64,000 nt of DNA, from NCBI GenBank assembly GCA_017470095.1, contig JAFUFC010000025.1:1-64000 (forward strand), read 5' to 3'. Made by a program: the position numbers and the translations under genes. How positions within the stretch are numbered: the stretch's first letter is position 1; each line of letters starts with the position of its first letter. This document shows, one piece after another, positions 31,129 through 39,463 of this stretch. This stretch comes from Clostridia bacterium. Lineage in GTDB: Bacteria; Bacillota; Clostridia; Christensenellales; Aristaeellaceae. The notes under the pieces are model-generated. The model worked only from the letters and a program-made list of their open reading frames with translations, searched no databases and was not told where the DNA came from.

Positions 31129-32462
31129 TTAATACAGCGGCATGATTTTTCCGGTTTCCATGTTCCGGGAAAACCGGCTCATGAATTCCCAGGCCAGGTT
31201 CAGCATGGCGGCCGTGGGCAAATGGGGCATGCCCTCCAGCGCAGCCATGCGCAGGAACGCGTTTCCTTCGTCATTCTTCAAATCTCCGATGAACACCCGG
31301 AAGCCGTCCATCACCCGCACGCTGCTTTGATCCACAGGGAAGCCCAGCGTCCGTTCCACGATATCCGGGCTTTCCTTAGCCGCCAGAATTTCTTCCCGGC
31401 TGCGGGGCTGGCACCGCCAGGCGTACAGCCGTCGCTGCCAGGCTTTTATTCGGCTGTCCAGGGTGATGGTGCGGCCGAATTCCTGGCCGGGCCGCAGGGG
31501 CAAATCTCTGGCATCCACATTCAGGGGCAGCTTGCCGCCATGCTCCTCGCAGCCGCAGAAATTGGCCAGGGGAAGTTCAATCGTGCGCAGCTGCTCCATC
31601 CGCTTATCTGTCACCCCGGCCGCTCCCAACCGGCCCGCGTCTTCCAGGCCGCAGAAATTGCCCAGCGTGGCCGCCGCCGCCACTTTTTTGTAATTCCGCG
31701 CGGCAAATTCCAGCGCGAAACGCCCGTCATGGCTATGCCCCATTACGTACACCCGGGTCAGATCAACGGGGTACAAAGCGCCCGCTTCGTCAATCAGGCT
31801 GGCAAGCAGGTCGTTTGCGTCCGGGTCCTCCAGCACGAAGAACAGCAGGATGCATTCTCCGTTGGCGGCAATTTTAGTCAATTCATAAAAATACCCCAGC
31901 GCCGTTACGGCCAAATGCTCGTTGCCTTCGTACACTTCCTGCATTACGCACAACAGCGGGATTCTTTTTCCTTCTTCCCATCCGGCGGGGCATAAAGTGA
32001 CCCATCGCTCTCCCTGGGAAAAATGAATGTCCATCTTGAGGCCCATTTTGCCAAAGTATGCGATCAATTCTGGATCGTCAATCCGGTCAAACCGATGCTC
32101 CAGCCGGATTCCCTCCATCAGCTTTTCCCCGGCCAGGCTGTGCAGCACCGCATCCCGGTCAAAGCTGCCCAAGCTATATTTGTCCGCCATCATCAGGTCC
32201 CTTCCCAGGCTGCCCCGGTACTCCCAATTGCCGGTGAGATGGAGTCCCGGCACAGCCAGAGACAGGCAAGATCGGATCGGGGAACGGAAACCGGTTCGCC
32301 CGTTTCCATTTTCATGTCCCGGCACAGCGCCTTGAACGCCGCCTTGTCTTCCCACAGCGGCGATACGTCCAGATATGATTTCTTGGAGCGCCGGGAAAGC
32401 GCCCAGGTGGGCGGGCCGGTACGCATCCGGATGCACAAAGCCGTGCGGGGCTTCAGCAGCAT
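31129..32462 (-). pseudogene. Alpha/beta hydrolase (esterase type) with N-terminal frameshift
   Basis: The main frame (31129 to beyond 32240) encodes an alpha/beta hydrolase with nucleophile elbow GHSHDG, in VYVMGHSHDGRFALEFAARNYKKV, and a likely catalytic Asp in ...NVDARDLPL. It resembles PHB-depolymerase/feruloyl-esterase-like proteins, which release acyl groups. A coherent N-terminal part (KKSYLDVSPLWEDKAAFKALCRDMK, METGEPVSVPRSDLACL) lies in another frame, from about 32462 to 32250, and joins to AVPGLHLTGNWEYRGSLGRD near 32245-32265 if one base is added back. An internal ATG at 32193, after AAGGGA, could still start a shorter protein. Whether this is a real mutation or a sequence error is open. 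Confidence 0.6.
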
Positions 32463-32538
32463 TGCCTACATGGAGGACGGCATTTACGCCCCTAAGGGGT
32501 AAAATGAATTTTTTCCAATTAATATGAAAAGGAGATGA

Positions 32539-32568
32539 TTGACATAGACATTTGATATGATTTACAAT
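32539..32568 (+). promoter_or_regulatory. Promoter of the GntR gene
   Basis: TTGACA (32539-32544), 18-base gap, TACAAT (32563-32568). The -10 lies in the spacer of the inverted repeat at 32550-32585, so a bound repressor would block it. Confidence 0.6.
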
Positions 32569-32585
32569 ACATCATCATATCAAAT
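32550..32585. promoter_or_regulatory. Long inverted repeat, probable GntR operator
   Basis: ATTTGATATGAT (32550-32561) and ATCATATCAAAT (32574-32585) are exact 12-bp arms separated by 12 bases. It overlaps the promoter and ends 13 bases before the GntR start codon: autoregulation is likely. Confidence 0.75.
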
Positions 32586-32598
32586 GAGGAGATGCGCA

Positions 32599-33360
32599 AT
32601 GAAGCAGAATGCAACCCTTACCGGAGAGAGCAATGGCCCCAAGTACGTGCAGGTGTACAGCCAATTGAAGGCGGATATTCTGTCCGGCGCCTACCCGCCC
32701 AACACCTATCTGCCCACGGAGGATGAGCTGGTGAGCAGCTTGACCGTGAGCAAGACCACGCTACGCCACGCCATTGCCCTGCTGCGAGATGAAAAGATGA
32801 TCGTCGTGCAGCAAGGCATCGGCATGCGGGTGCTGCCCCAGGGGCGCAATCCCATCTCCAACGAGAAATATAAACACAGCAACGACATCAGAATTGAGTT
32901 GCTGGCGGATCATCCCCAGGTGACCACCACCACCCAGCCGGTGATCGATATTGTGCCGGCGGAGATCCGGGTGGCCCAGCAATTGCAGATCGCGACCGGC
33001 GATATGGTGAACCGGGTGCAGCGGCTGCAGATGGTGAATGATAAGGTGTATGGCTACATCGTGGACTATATCCCCACGGCCCTGGTGCCCCGGTTTCAGA
33101 TCGACAATGGGGAATTCTTTTACGATGTGCTGGAAAAGGATTACGGCATGACCCACGATTCGGCGGAGGAAACCATCTCCGCCGTCAATGCGGGGTTCGT
33201 GGAGGCCCGGATGCTGGATATCAATCCCGGCAGCCCGCTGCTCTTTCTGCGGCGGGTGGTGACAGGGCCCAAGGGCATCTTCGTCTACGCCGAAAACCTT
33301 CTGAAGCCGGATCTGTTCCAGCTGGTGGTATCTCTGGGCTCCTTCCGCCAAGGCGAATAA
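32599..33360 (+). CDS. GntR/HutC-family transcriptional regulator
   Basis: A regulator of 253 residues. The N-terminal winged helix (about 12-80; YVQVYSQLKADILSGAYPPNTYLPTEDEL, then SKTTLRHAIALLRDEKMI) is GntR-type, and the C-terminal UTRA ligand domain (about 95-250; MVNRVQRLQMVND, SPLLFLRRVV) is of HutC type. Such regulators usually answer to a phosphorylated sugar or amino-sugar. GAGGAGATGCGCA precedes the ATG at 32599. It is followed by a terminator, then a carboxylesterase gene. The operator at 32550 suggests it represses itself and perhaps neighbouring genes. Confidence 0.92.
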   Translation: MKQNATLTGESNGPKYVQVYSQLKADILSGAYPPNTYLPTEDELVSSLTVSKTTLRHAIALLRDEKMIVVQQGIGMRVLPQGRNPISNEKYKHSNDIRIELLADHPQVTTTTQPVIDIVPAEIRVAQQLQIATGDMVNRVQRLQMVNDKVYGYIVDYIPTALVPRFQIDNGEFFYDVLEKDYGMTHDSAEETISAVNAGFVEARMLDINPGSPLLFLRRVVTGPKGIFVYAENLLKPDLFQLVVSLGSFRQGE

Positions 33361-33426
33361 AATTCTGATGGGCGCTGACTGATCGGACAAGCCTGAACCG
33401 ATCTAAGCCCATACAAAATCAGCATG

Positions 33427-33466
33427 GTGCATTGCAATCGGGAAAGCGGCTGCAATGCACTTTTTT
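33427..33466 (+). terminator. Terminator after the GntR gene
   Basis: GTGCATTGCA (33427-33436) pairs with TGCAATGCAC (33451-33460), then TTTTTTC. Confidence 0.85.
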
Positions 33467-33490
33467 CTTGAACGACGAAAGGATGGACTC

Positions 33491-35101
33491 ATGAGCTTGA
33501 CATGCGTAAAGACCACCTACGGCTGGGTGAAAGGAACGGAATTGACAGGAGCATATGATGGGATCGCCTGCTTTAAGGCCATTCCCTATGCCAAGCCTCC
33601 TGTGGGGAAACTGCGGTTTGCCCCGCCCGTTCCTCCGGAGCCCTGGGAAGGCGTATTGGAGTGTAATCAATGGCCCGATATTCCGTTGCAGAACGAATTG
33701 ACTGGGCCCGCAGCCATGGAATTGTATTTTGAGCCCATGGGCAGGCAGAGCGAGGATTGCCTGTACATCAATGTGCATACTCCCGCTTGCTCGCCGGATG
33801 AGAAGCTGCCGGTGCTTTTGTGGTATCACGATGGCGGGCTTACCAACGGATATGCCTACGATCCCCGTTTCCAGGCCAAACGCATGGCCAAAGAAGGCAT
33901 GGTGGTGGTGTCTGTTGGGCACCGGCTGGGCACGTTTGGGTATCTGGCGCTGCCGCAGCTGAAAGCCGATGACGGCTGCGTGGGCAATTACGGCTTCATG
34001 GATACGCTGCTGGGCCTTGAATGGGTGCGGGACAACGTGACTGCTTTCGGGGGCGATCCAGACAATGTGACGCTGGCCGGCGAATCGGGCGGCACGGTCA
34101 AGTGCTGCGCTTTGGCGGCGTGCAGCCAGGCTAAGGGCATGTTCAGGCGGGTGATCAACCAGAGCGGACTTCAATGGAAACTGCAGATTGATACGGAAGA
34201 ACAGGCTTTCAGGCGCGGGCAGGATTTTCTTCGGCAATTGGGCCTGGATCCCGATATTTCCGCGGAGGAGCTGCGCGCCCTGCCGGTGGAAAAGCTGATG
34301 TTGCCCATTGATCCCCATGACCTGCCGGGAAAGATTTCAGTGGATGGGAAGTTTTTTTCCGGCTTGTTTGAAGATGCTATGATGGCAAACATCGCCGGCG
34401 TGGATTTCCTGAACGTGGTCTGCGGCGGCGAAGGTGCCCCCGGCTATCCGGCGGAATATCTCAACGAACGAGGGAGAATCGATTCCGTTCAGCATTTCTA
34501 TGATTTTTATCGGCAATTGCTGGGACCGTTGTATGACGAATATGATTTTGAGCGTCTGGTCCCCGTTACCGTTGACAATCTGGCAAGAGAATCCTTCCGT
34601 ATCGCCACCTTGGGGCTGGCTCCTAACGTGCGCAGCAATGTGGCCCGGAATGTGATGCTCGCTCGGCTCTTTTCAAAGATTCACGCCCAGGCGCATCCCG
34701 GCAGCAAGGCCTACACCGCCCGGTTCTGGCAATTGTGGCCCCGGCGCGCGGATTACGATCCGGAAAATCCCGCTTTTGAGCGCACTATGGCGGAGCATCC
34801 CCTGCCGCCCCACGGATCGGACATGTGGTATTCCACCGGCACCCTGGAGGAAATCGACACGCCCTACCGGGTGTGGACGAAAGCAGATCATACCGCTTCC
34901 CAGTATTTTGTGCAGTACCTTGCGAATTTCATTAAGTTCGGCACGCCCAATGGCTACGACGCTGCCCTGCCTTCATGGCCCGAAGAGCCCATGACCTTTA
35001 TGGATCTGTGCGCTGTGCCTCAGGGACATCTAAATGGTGAAGAACCTTTGGATTCGCTGATCGAAGCCTTTGTGCGCAGGGAATTTCATATTGATTACTG
35101 A
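33491..35101 (+). CDS. Type B carboxylesterase
   Basis: A 536-residue alpha/beta hydrolase of the carboxylesterase/cholinesterase family. Signature motifs: AFKAIPYAKPPVG-type CFKAIPYAKPPVGKLRF near 30, EDCLYINVHTP near 87, oxyanion region WYHDGGLTNG (a D replaces the more usual GG pattern), and nucleophile Ser199 in LAGESGGT. Catalytic His is expected near GSDMWYSTG. No signal peptide, so it acts in the cytosol on small imported esters. AAAGGATGG precedes the ATG. With the other esterases of the island it points to use of acylated substrates (inference). It is alone between a terminator and a broken region. Confidence 0.9.
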   Translation: MSLTCVKTTYGWVKGTELTGAYDGIACFKAIPYAKPPVGKLRFAPPVPPEPWEGVLECNQWPDIPLQNELTGPAAMELYFEPMGRQSEDCLYINVHTPACSPDEKLPVLLWYHDGGLTNGYAYDPRFQAKRMAKEGMVVVSVGHRLGTFGYLALPQLKADDGCVGNYGFMDTLLGLEWVRDNVTAFGGDPDNVTLAGESGGTVKCCALAACSQAKGMFRRVINQSGLQWKLQIDTEEQAFRRGQDFLRQLGLDPDISAEELRALPVEKLMLPIDPHDLPGKISVDGKFFSGLFEDAMMANIAGVDFLNVVCGGEGAPGYPAEYLNERGRIDSVQHFYDFYRQLLGPLYDEYDFERLVPVTVDNLARESFRIATLGLAPNVRSNVARNVMLARLFSKIHAQAHPGSKAYTARFWQLWPRRADYDPENPAFERTMAEHPLPPHGSDMWYSTGTLEEIDTPYRVWTKADHTASQYFVQYLANFIKFGTPNGYDAALPSWPEEPMTFMDLCAVPQGHLNGEEPLDSLIEAFVRREFHIDY

Positions 35102-35138
35102 TATTCTGCGGGATGCTGAACCCCAGGGGCAGCAGTTT

Positions 35139-35900
35139 GAACAGGAGATGAAAGCGCCGAGCGTTCCGGCTACACGTCCATGGGAGGCGATGAAATGTGG
35201 CACCGTTTTGAAATGCAGTCCGAATATGAGGAGATGACATCGGGACTTTTCCTGCCCATCTTTGTACGGGATGTTTCAGCATCCTCATTCTTTGAAGCGG
35301 GATTGAAAAAACTGACGAAAGACTCTCTTTCAGACGGGATCACACTGAAAGATAAGGATGTTCAAATCAGCTTTGCCATGTCAGGAGTTGACGTGATGAA
35401 AGTGGACATTGACAGCGAATCACGTCCACGGATGATATCCATCGCAGAACGGCAAGCGATACAGTTCAAAGAGCTGATCCAGAGCAAAAAGCCGGACAAA
35501 AAGTGCGGGACGATTGTGCAAAATATTTATAATCAACTGAACCGAATGGATTTTGTGGAAGCCGGAGATCTTCGGCGGTATATTCAGCGTGTTGTAGATA
35601 ATATGACAGCAGAAGAACTGCAAAAAGTCGAGAGCGCTTTCTTGTTCTATGTCAACCGTATCAAGGCAAAAATTCTGGAATTGGTGGATGAATACCGGGA
35701 AAAGCAGTTCTTCCATCTGATCGAAACCGGGAAAATTAAGCTGGAAGCTCGCTGGCAATTCCCAAAGTTGATTACCCCTGTGCCCACGATGATGCCGCTC
35801 TCAAAAGCCCTCTATACTGACGAAGTCGATGTAAAACGGTTTTGAAATGCAGGTCATTAAGTTTATCGCCTCTCTTGATAATGTGGTTTGGTGGCATCGG
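35139..35900 (+). pseudogene. Fragment of a type III restriction enzyme Res-like subunit
   Basis: The segment 35139-35845 encodes MWHRFEMQSEYEEMTSGLFL...SGVDVMKVDIDSE...RYIQRVVDNMTAEELQKVESAF...WQFPKLITPVPT, a block that resembles the region between the helicase and nuclease parts of type III Res/DEAD-box proteins. The frame stops at 35843-35845, after KRF, at a TTTT run; shifting one base gives EMQVIKFIASLDNVVWWHRN, the conserved motif before the nuclease domain. After WWHRN (about 35894) homology ends. So the gene lacks its 5' helicase part and its 3' nuclease part and also has a frameshift. No mod gene is nearby. It is A/T-richer than its neighbours, a sign of transfer. Family assignment is from memory of conserved motifs. 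Confidence 0.65.
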
Positions 35901-35958
35901 AATAGTCATTTTTATTCATTGTTTAACCTCCTGAAAATTGTTGACTGTCAATTGCCTT

Positions 35959-36429
35959 TCAGCGGGAGGCTTGTCGATTGCCGGCAAACCCCCCGGTCAG
36001 CCTACAATCTCCGATGCCGTAGGTCTGGCCGTCATAAGCCCAAGCGTCCATGAAGGAATATTTTTCAGACAGGGTCTCAACGGCGCCGAAAGGCGCGAAG
36101 TAGGTGGGCAGCTCGTCCTTGGCCACAGTGGGGATGCCCATGATGGTCCAGTTGTCAGTGCCCACGCGCAGCAATGCGTTTTCAGCGTAGTCGGTAATCA
36201 GATCATAGGTGATGTTCACATTGGGATAGATTTCCTGGAACTTTTTCACATATCCGTCCAGCAGTTCGCGGCGGTCGGTGCGGTGATAGGCAAATACCAG
36301 ATCAGCGGCCAGGTCGGTGTTTTCACCGAGGACCAGTTTGTCAAAGGTGGGCAATTCTTCCGCGGCGGCGAAAGAAACTGTGCTCAGCACAACGCACAGC
36401 GCAAGGATCAACGTCAGCAGCTTCTTCAT
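35959..36429 (-). pseudogene. Truncated extracellular solute-binding protein
   Basis: The frame starts at 36429 with GGAGG upstream and a signal peptide (MKKLLTLILALCVVLSTVSFAAA). It gives the first 140 residues of a sugar-type (family 1) solute-binding protein (YVKKFQEIYPNVNITYDLI, ending in DAWAYDGQTYGI) and then loses similarity (GDCRLTGG...) and stops after 156 residues. Full-length family members have 400 or more, so about two thirds are missing. Downstream lies the restriction-enzyme fragment in the opposite direction, so the region is a rearrangement scar. The 36430-36634 intergenic stretch is A/T-rich and holds the divergent promoter region. Confidence 0.8.
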
Positions 36430-36573
36430 GATTCTTTTCCTCCTTGTTCTTAATTAAGCTAAATGATAGCTTAACGACAGTTATATTGTGAAGTTAAATA
36501 TTATCTTTGTTAATGGGTTTTTGTGGTTTTTGCATAATTTTTTCCTTTTTAGTTATACAACATTTTGCGATGA

Positions 36574-36603
36574 TTGACAGTTCTCCGCGGGCCATGGTAA
36601 AAT
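36574..36603 (+). promoter_or_regulatory. Promoter of the beta-mannosidase gene
   Basis: TTGACA (36574-36579), 18-base spacer, TAAAAT (36598-36603), 32 bases before the start codon. Confidence 0.7.
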
Positions 36604-36634
36604 TCTATTAAAATTAACGATTAAGGGCGGTGGA

Positions 36635-39064
36635 ATGATGAAAGTATCTCTTGATGAGAATTGGGTGATGCTGGATGGCGAAAAGCGCTATCCCTGCCAG
36701 GTGCCCTGTTCCGTATATGATACTCTGGTTCAGGCGGGCACACTGGAAAATCCCTACGTTGGTGAAAACCAATGGGAAGCCACATCAGTCTGCGATCGGG
36801 ATTATACATTTGAAAAAACGTTTGATCTGCCGAATTACGCCCAAACCGCTGATCGTCTGATGCTGCGTTTTGAAGGCATTGATACTTTGGGCAAAGTTTT
36901 TTTGAATGGAAAACTTTTGGGCACAGCAGATAATATGCATCGTACCTGGGAATTTGAAGTTTCCCATATTGTCCAAGCAGAGAAAAACCTGCTTCGGCTG
37001 GAGCTTTCTTCTCCCAACCGTTATATTGCGGATATGCAGAAAAAACGTTCCCTGTGGGGCGTCGATTCCACTATGCCGGGCTATCCGCACTTGCGGAAGG
37101 CCCATTATATGTTCGGCTGGGATTGGGGGCCGATGCTTCCTGATTTGGGCATCTGGCGCAGCGTCATTTTATTGGGCTTGAAGGGCGGACGAATTCGTTC
37201 GGCTTATTATGGCCAGCGGCATGAGGATGGGCATGTGATGCTGACCTGCACAGCGGATGTGGAAAACTGGATGCCGGGCCTGACTGCTGTGTTTCGCGTC
37301 ACCGCGCCGGATGGAACACAGATGGAAATGCCGCTGACAGACGGGAAAGCGGAGATTACGATTGAAAATCCTCAGCTGTGGTGGGTGAGGGGATTGGGAG
37401 ACCAACCTTTATACACCTGCGAAACGATATTGATGATGCATGGCCACGCAGTGGATGCGTACTCCCGACGCATCGGCTTGCGCACCCTGAACGTATCCCA
37501 GGAGAAAGATGAATGGGGTAAAGAATTCTGCTTCATCAACAATGGCGTGAAGGTATTCGCTATGGGCGCCAATTATATTCCGGAGGATCAAATTTTGCCC
37601 AGGGCCACAAAGGAACGTTCCCTGCGGCTTCTGGAGGATTGCAAAGCAGCCAACTACAACTTTATCCGCGTTTGGGGCGGCGGCGTTTATCCCGATGAGT
37701 TCTTTTACGATTGGTGTGACGAAAACGGCTTGATCGTTTGGCAGGACTTTATGTTTGCATGCTCCGCTTATCGGCTGACCCCGGCCATGGAGGCAACCAT
37801 CTGCGCGGAAATCAAAGACAATGTGCTGCGGCTGCGCAACCACGCCAGTTTGGGATTGCTTTGCGGCAACAATGAAATCGAATCAGCGTGGGAAAGCTGG
37901 GGTTTGCCGGATGACCCTGAAGCGAAAGCGGATTACCTGAAACTATTTGAGGGAATTATCCCTGAAATCGTGCATGACTTGGCCCCGGAGACTTTCTATT
38001 GGCCTTCGTCGCCTTCCTCTGGCGGAGGATTTCGGGATTCCTCTTCCAATTTGGCGGGAGATATGCATTACTGGGCTGTATGGCACAATTTTAAACCCAT
38101 TGAAGCGTTCCGCCAGTTTTACTATCGCTTCTGTTCGGAATATGGCTTTGAAAGCCTGCCCGACATGAAAACCATCCGCTCCTTTGCAGAAGAAAAGGAT
38201 TTGGATCTGTGCGGCCACGTGATGGAAGCGCATCAGAAATGCACTCAGGGCAATGAGAAGGTGATGTATTACCTGGCACAGATGGTCAACTATCCTTATA
38301 CCTTTCAGCGGCTGATTTACTGTTCTCAGTTGGTGCAGGCAGATTGTATCCGTTCCAACGTGGAACATATGCGCCGCTCCAGGGGCCGCTGCATGGGGTC
38401 TGCCTACTGGCAGGTGAATGATTCCAATCCGGTCATTTCCTGGAGCAGTATCGATTACTTTGGCCGTTGGAAAGGGCTGCACTATGCCGCTCGCAAGTTC
38501 TACGCGCCCGTACTGTTGAGCTGTGATGATAGCGACCCCAATCGGCCCGCCCTGTATGTAACCAATGACACCCGGGAAGAAATCCACGCCCAGTTAATCT
38601 GCCGCTTGCGTAACAATGAAGCCTGTCTGCTGCGGGAATTTACAGCGCCTGTTCGTGTACCTGCGCTGACAGCCATGCAGTGCCTGAAGGTTGATTTGTC
38701 GGATGAACTGATCACCATGCAGGATAAACGCTGCAAATATATAGAATATGAGCTTATTCAGGATGGAAAAACACTGAGCACGGGTACCACCTTGTTTGCG
38801 CGGCCGAAAGCTTTTGATTTTATGATTCCCCATATCGATTGCCAGATCAGCGAAACGGAAAGCAGCTTTATCCTGCGTTTTTCAGCCTCTTGCTTCGTGA
38901 AAAGCGTATGCTTGTCTCTGCGTGATTATGATGCGGTTTTCTCTGATAACTGGTTCGATATTCACGGCAGCCAGTTGGTTACCGTTTCCCTGCCTCGCAA
39001 AAATGCCCTCTCCGCTCTCAATTCTCAGGAATTGCGCAGCCAGCTGATGATTGAGTATTATTAA
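36635..39064 (+). CDS. GH2 beta-mannosidase
   Basis: A glycoside hydrolase family 2 enzyme of 809 residues that removes terminal beta-mannose from manno-oligosaccharides. The order is an N-terminal sugar-binding jelly roll (LDENWVMLDGEKRYPCQVPCSVYDTL, YTFEKTF), an Ig-like domain, and the TIM barrel. The sequence FGWDWGPMLPDLGIWR (near 155) and VWGGGVYPDEFFYDWCDENGL (near 347) are characteristic of beta-mannosidases. The acid/base is Glu414 in CGNNEIE and the nucleophile Glu502 in FCSEYGFES. No signal peptide: it acts on imported oligosaccharides. Two ATGs (36635, 36638) are possible; GGGCGG is 5-8 bases upstream. It has its own promoter and is followed by the first MITE copy and the YesMN-type genes. 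Confidence 0.94.
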   Translation: MMKVSLDENWVMLDGEKRYPCQVPCSVYDTLVQAGTLENPYVGENQWEATSVCDRDYTFEKTFDLPNYAQTADRLMLRFEGIDTLGKVFLNGKLLGTADNMHRTWEFEVSHIVQAEKNLLRLELSSPNRYIADMQKKRSLWGVDSTMPGYPHLRKAHYMFGWDWGPMLPDLGIWRSVILLGLKGGRIRSAYYGQRHEDGHVMLTCTADVENWMPGLTAVFRVTAPDGTQMEMPLTDGKAEITIENPQLWWVRGLGDQPLYTCETILMMHGHAVDAYSRRIGLRTLNVSQEKDEWGKEFCFINNGVKVFAMGANYIPEDQILPRATKERSLRLLEDCKAANYNFIRVWGGGVYPDEFFYDWCDENGLIVWQDFMFACSAYRLTPAMEATICAEIKDNVLRLRNHASLGLLCGNNEIESAWESWGLPDDPEAKADYLKLFEGIIPEIVHDLAPETFYWPSSPSSGGGFRDSSSNLAGDMHYWAVWHNFKPIEAFRQFYYRFCSEYGFESLPDMKTIRSFAEEKDLDLCGHVMEAHQKCTQGNEKVMYYLAQMVNYPYTFQRLIYCSQLVQADCIRSNVEHMRRSRGRCMGSAYWQVNDSNPVISWSSIDYFGRWKGLHYAARKFYAPVLLSCDDSDPNRPALYVTNDTREEIHAQLICRLRNNEACLLREFTAPVRVPALTAMQCLKVDLSDELITMQDKRCKYIEYELIQDGKTLSTGTTLFARPKAFDFMIPHIDCQISETESSFILRFSASCFVKSVCLSLRDYDAVFSDNWFDIHGSQLVTVSLPRKNALSALNSQELRSQLMIEYY

Positions 39065-39157
39065 TTGACAAGGACATATAACCGTACGATGCGCTGAAAG
39101 AGCGGCACAATTTGCCGCATGCAGGGTATCGGGTGGTACAGTATCTGTTATTTTCTG

Positions 39158-39330
39158 TTAGGGGCTGTTTCTAAATTCGGAAAAATGCATTTACGGCGCC
39201 ACGGCCAGCATTTCTGCGTTGCTTTTCCTCAGTTTATCCTTCGGTCCCAGTAAATCTTCGCCCAAGCGCCTTGAACTGGGGGCCGGCCCACTCGAAACCG
39301 CGCATTCCTCATTTTAGAAACACGCTCTAA
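39158..39330 (+). mobile_element. MITE-like repeat, copy 1 (173 bp)
   Basis: A 173-bp element that has a second copy at 57631-57803. Left end TTAGGGGCTGTTTCTAAA and right end TTTTAGAAACACGCTCTAA are imperfect terminal inverted repeats (core TGTTTCTAAA). Inside, CATTTCTGCGTTGCTTTTCC and GATCC/TATCCTTCGGTCCC-like stretches are shared. It encodes no protein and lies between the beta-mannosidase and a sensor kinase gene, so it is probably moved by a transposase elsewhere in the genome. Confidence 0.75.
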
Positions 39331-39463
39331 ATAGAAAATGGAATTTTAATATGAAGTTTTCCGGCTGTTGAAGCTGTTATGCTCCCCTCATGGGATAAAC
39401 AGTCATTCGGAAGCGACGATCAGAAAAATCGAATCTCTTATCGGGAAAGAGAGGCGAAGAAGG

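Noticed and set aside
32437..32502. A + strand C-terminal-looking peptide (HKAVRGFSSIAYMEDGIYAPKG, then TAA)
   Set aside because: It overlaps the N-terminal part of the opposite esterase frame, and nothing upstream supports a gene; it may be a remnant, but I could not establish this.
35860..35925. A short minus-strand peptide MNKNDYSDATKPHYQERR behind an AGGAGG site at about 35927-35933
   Set aside because: The ribosome site is good, but most of the peptide is the antisense of the WWHRN coding end of the Res fragment; it is probably the start of a gene cut off at the rearrangement junction.
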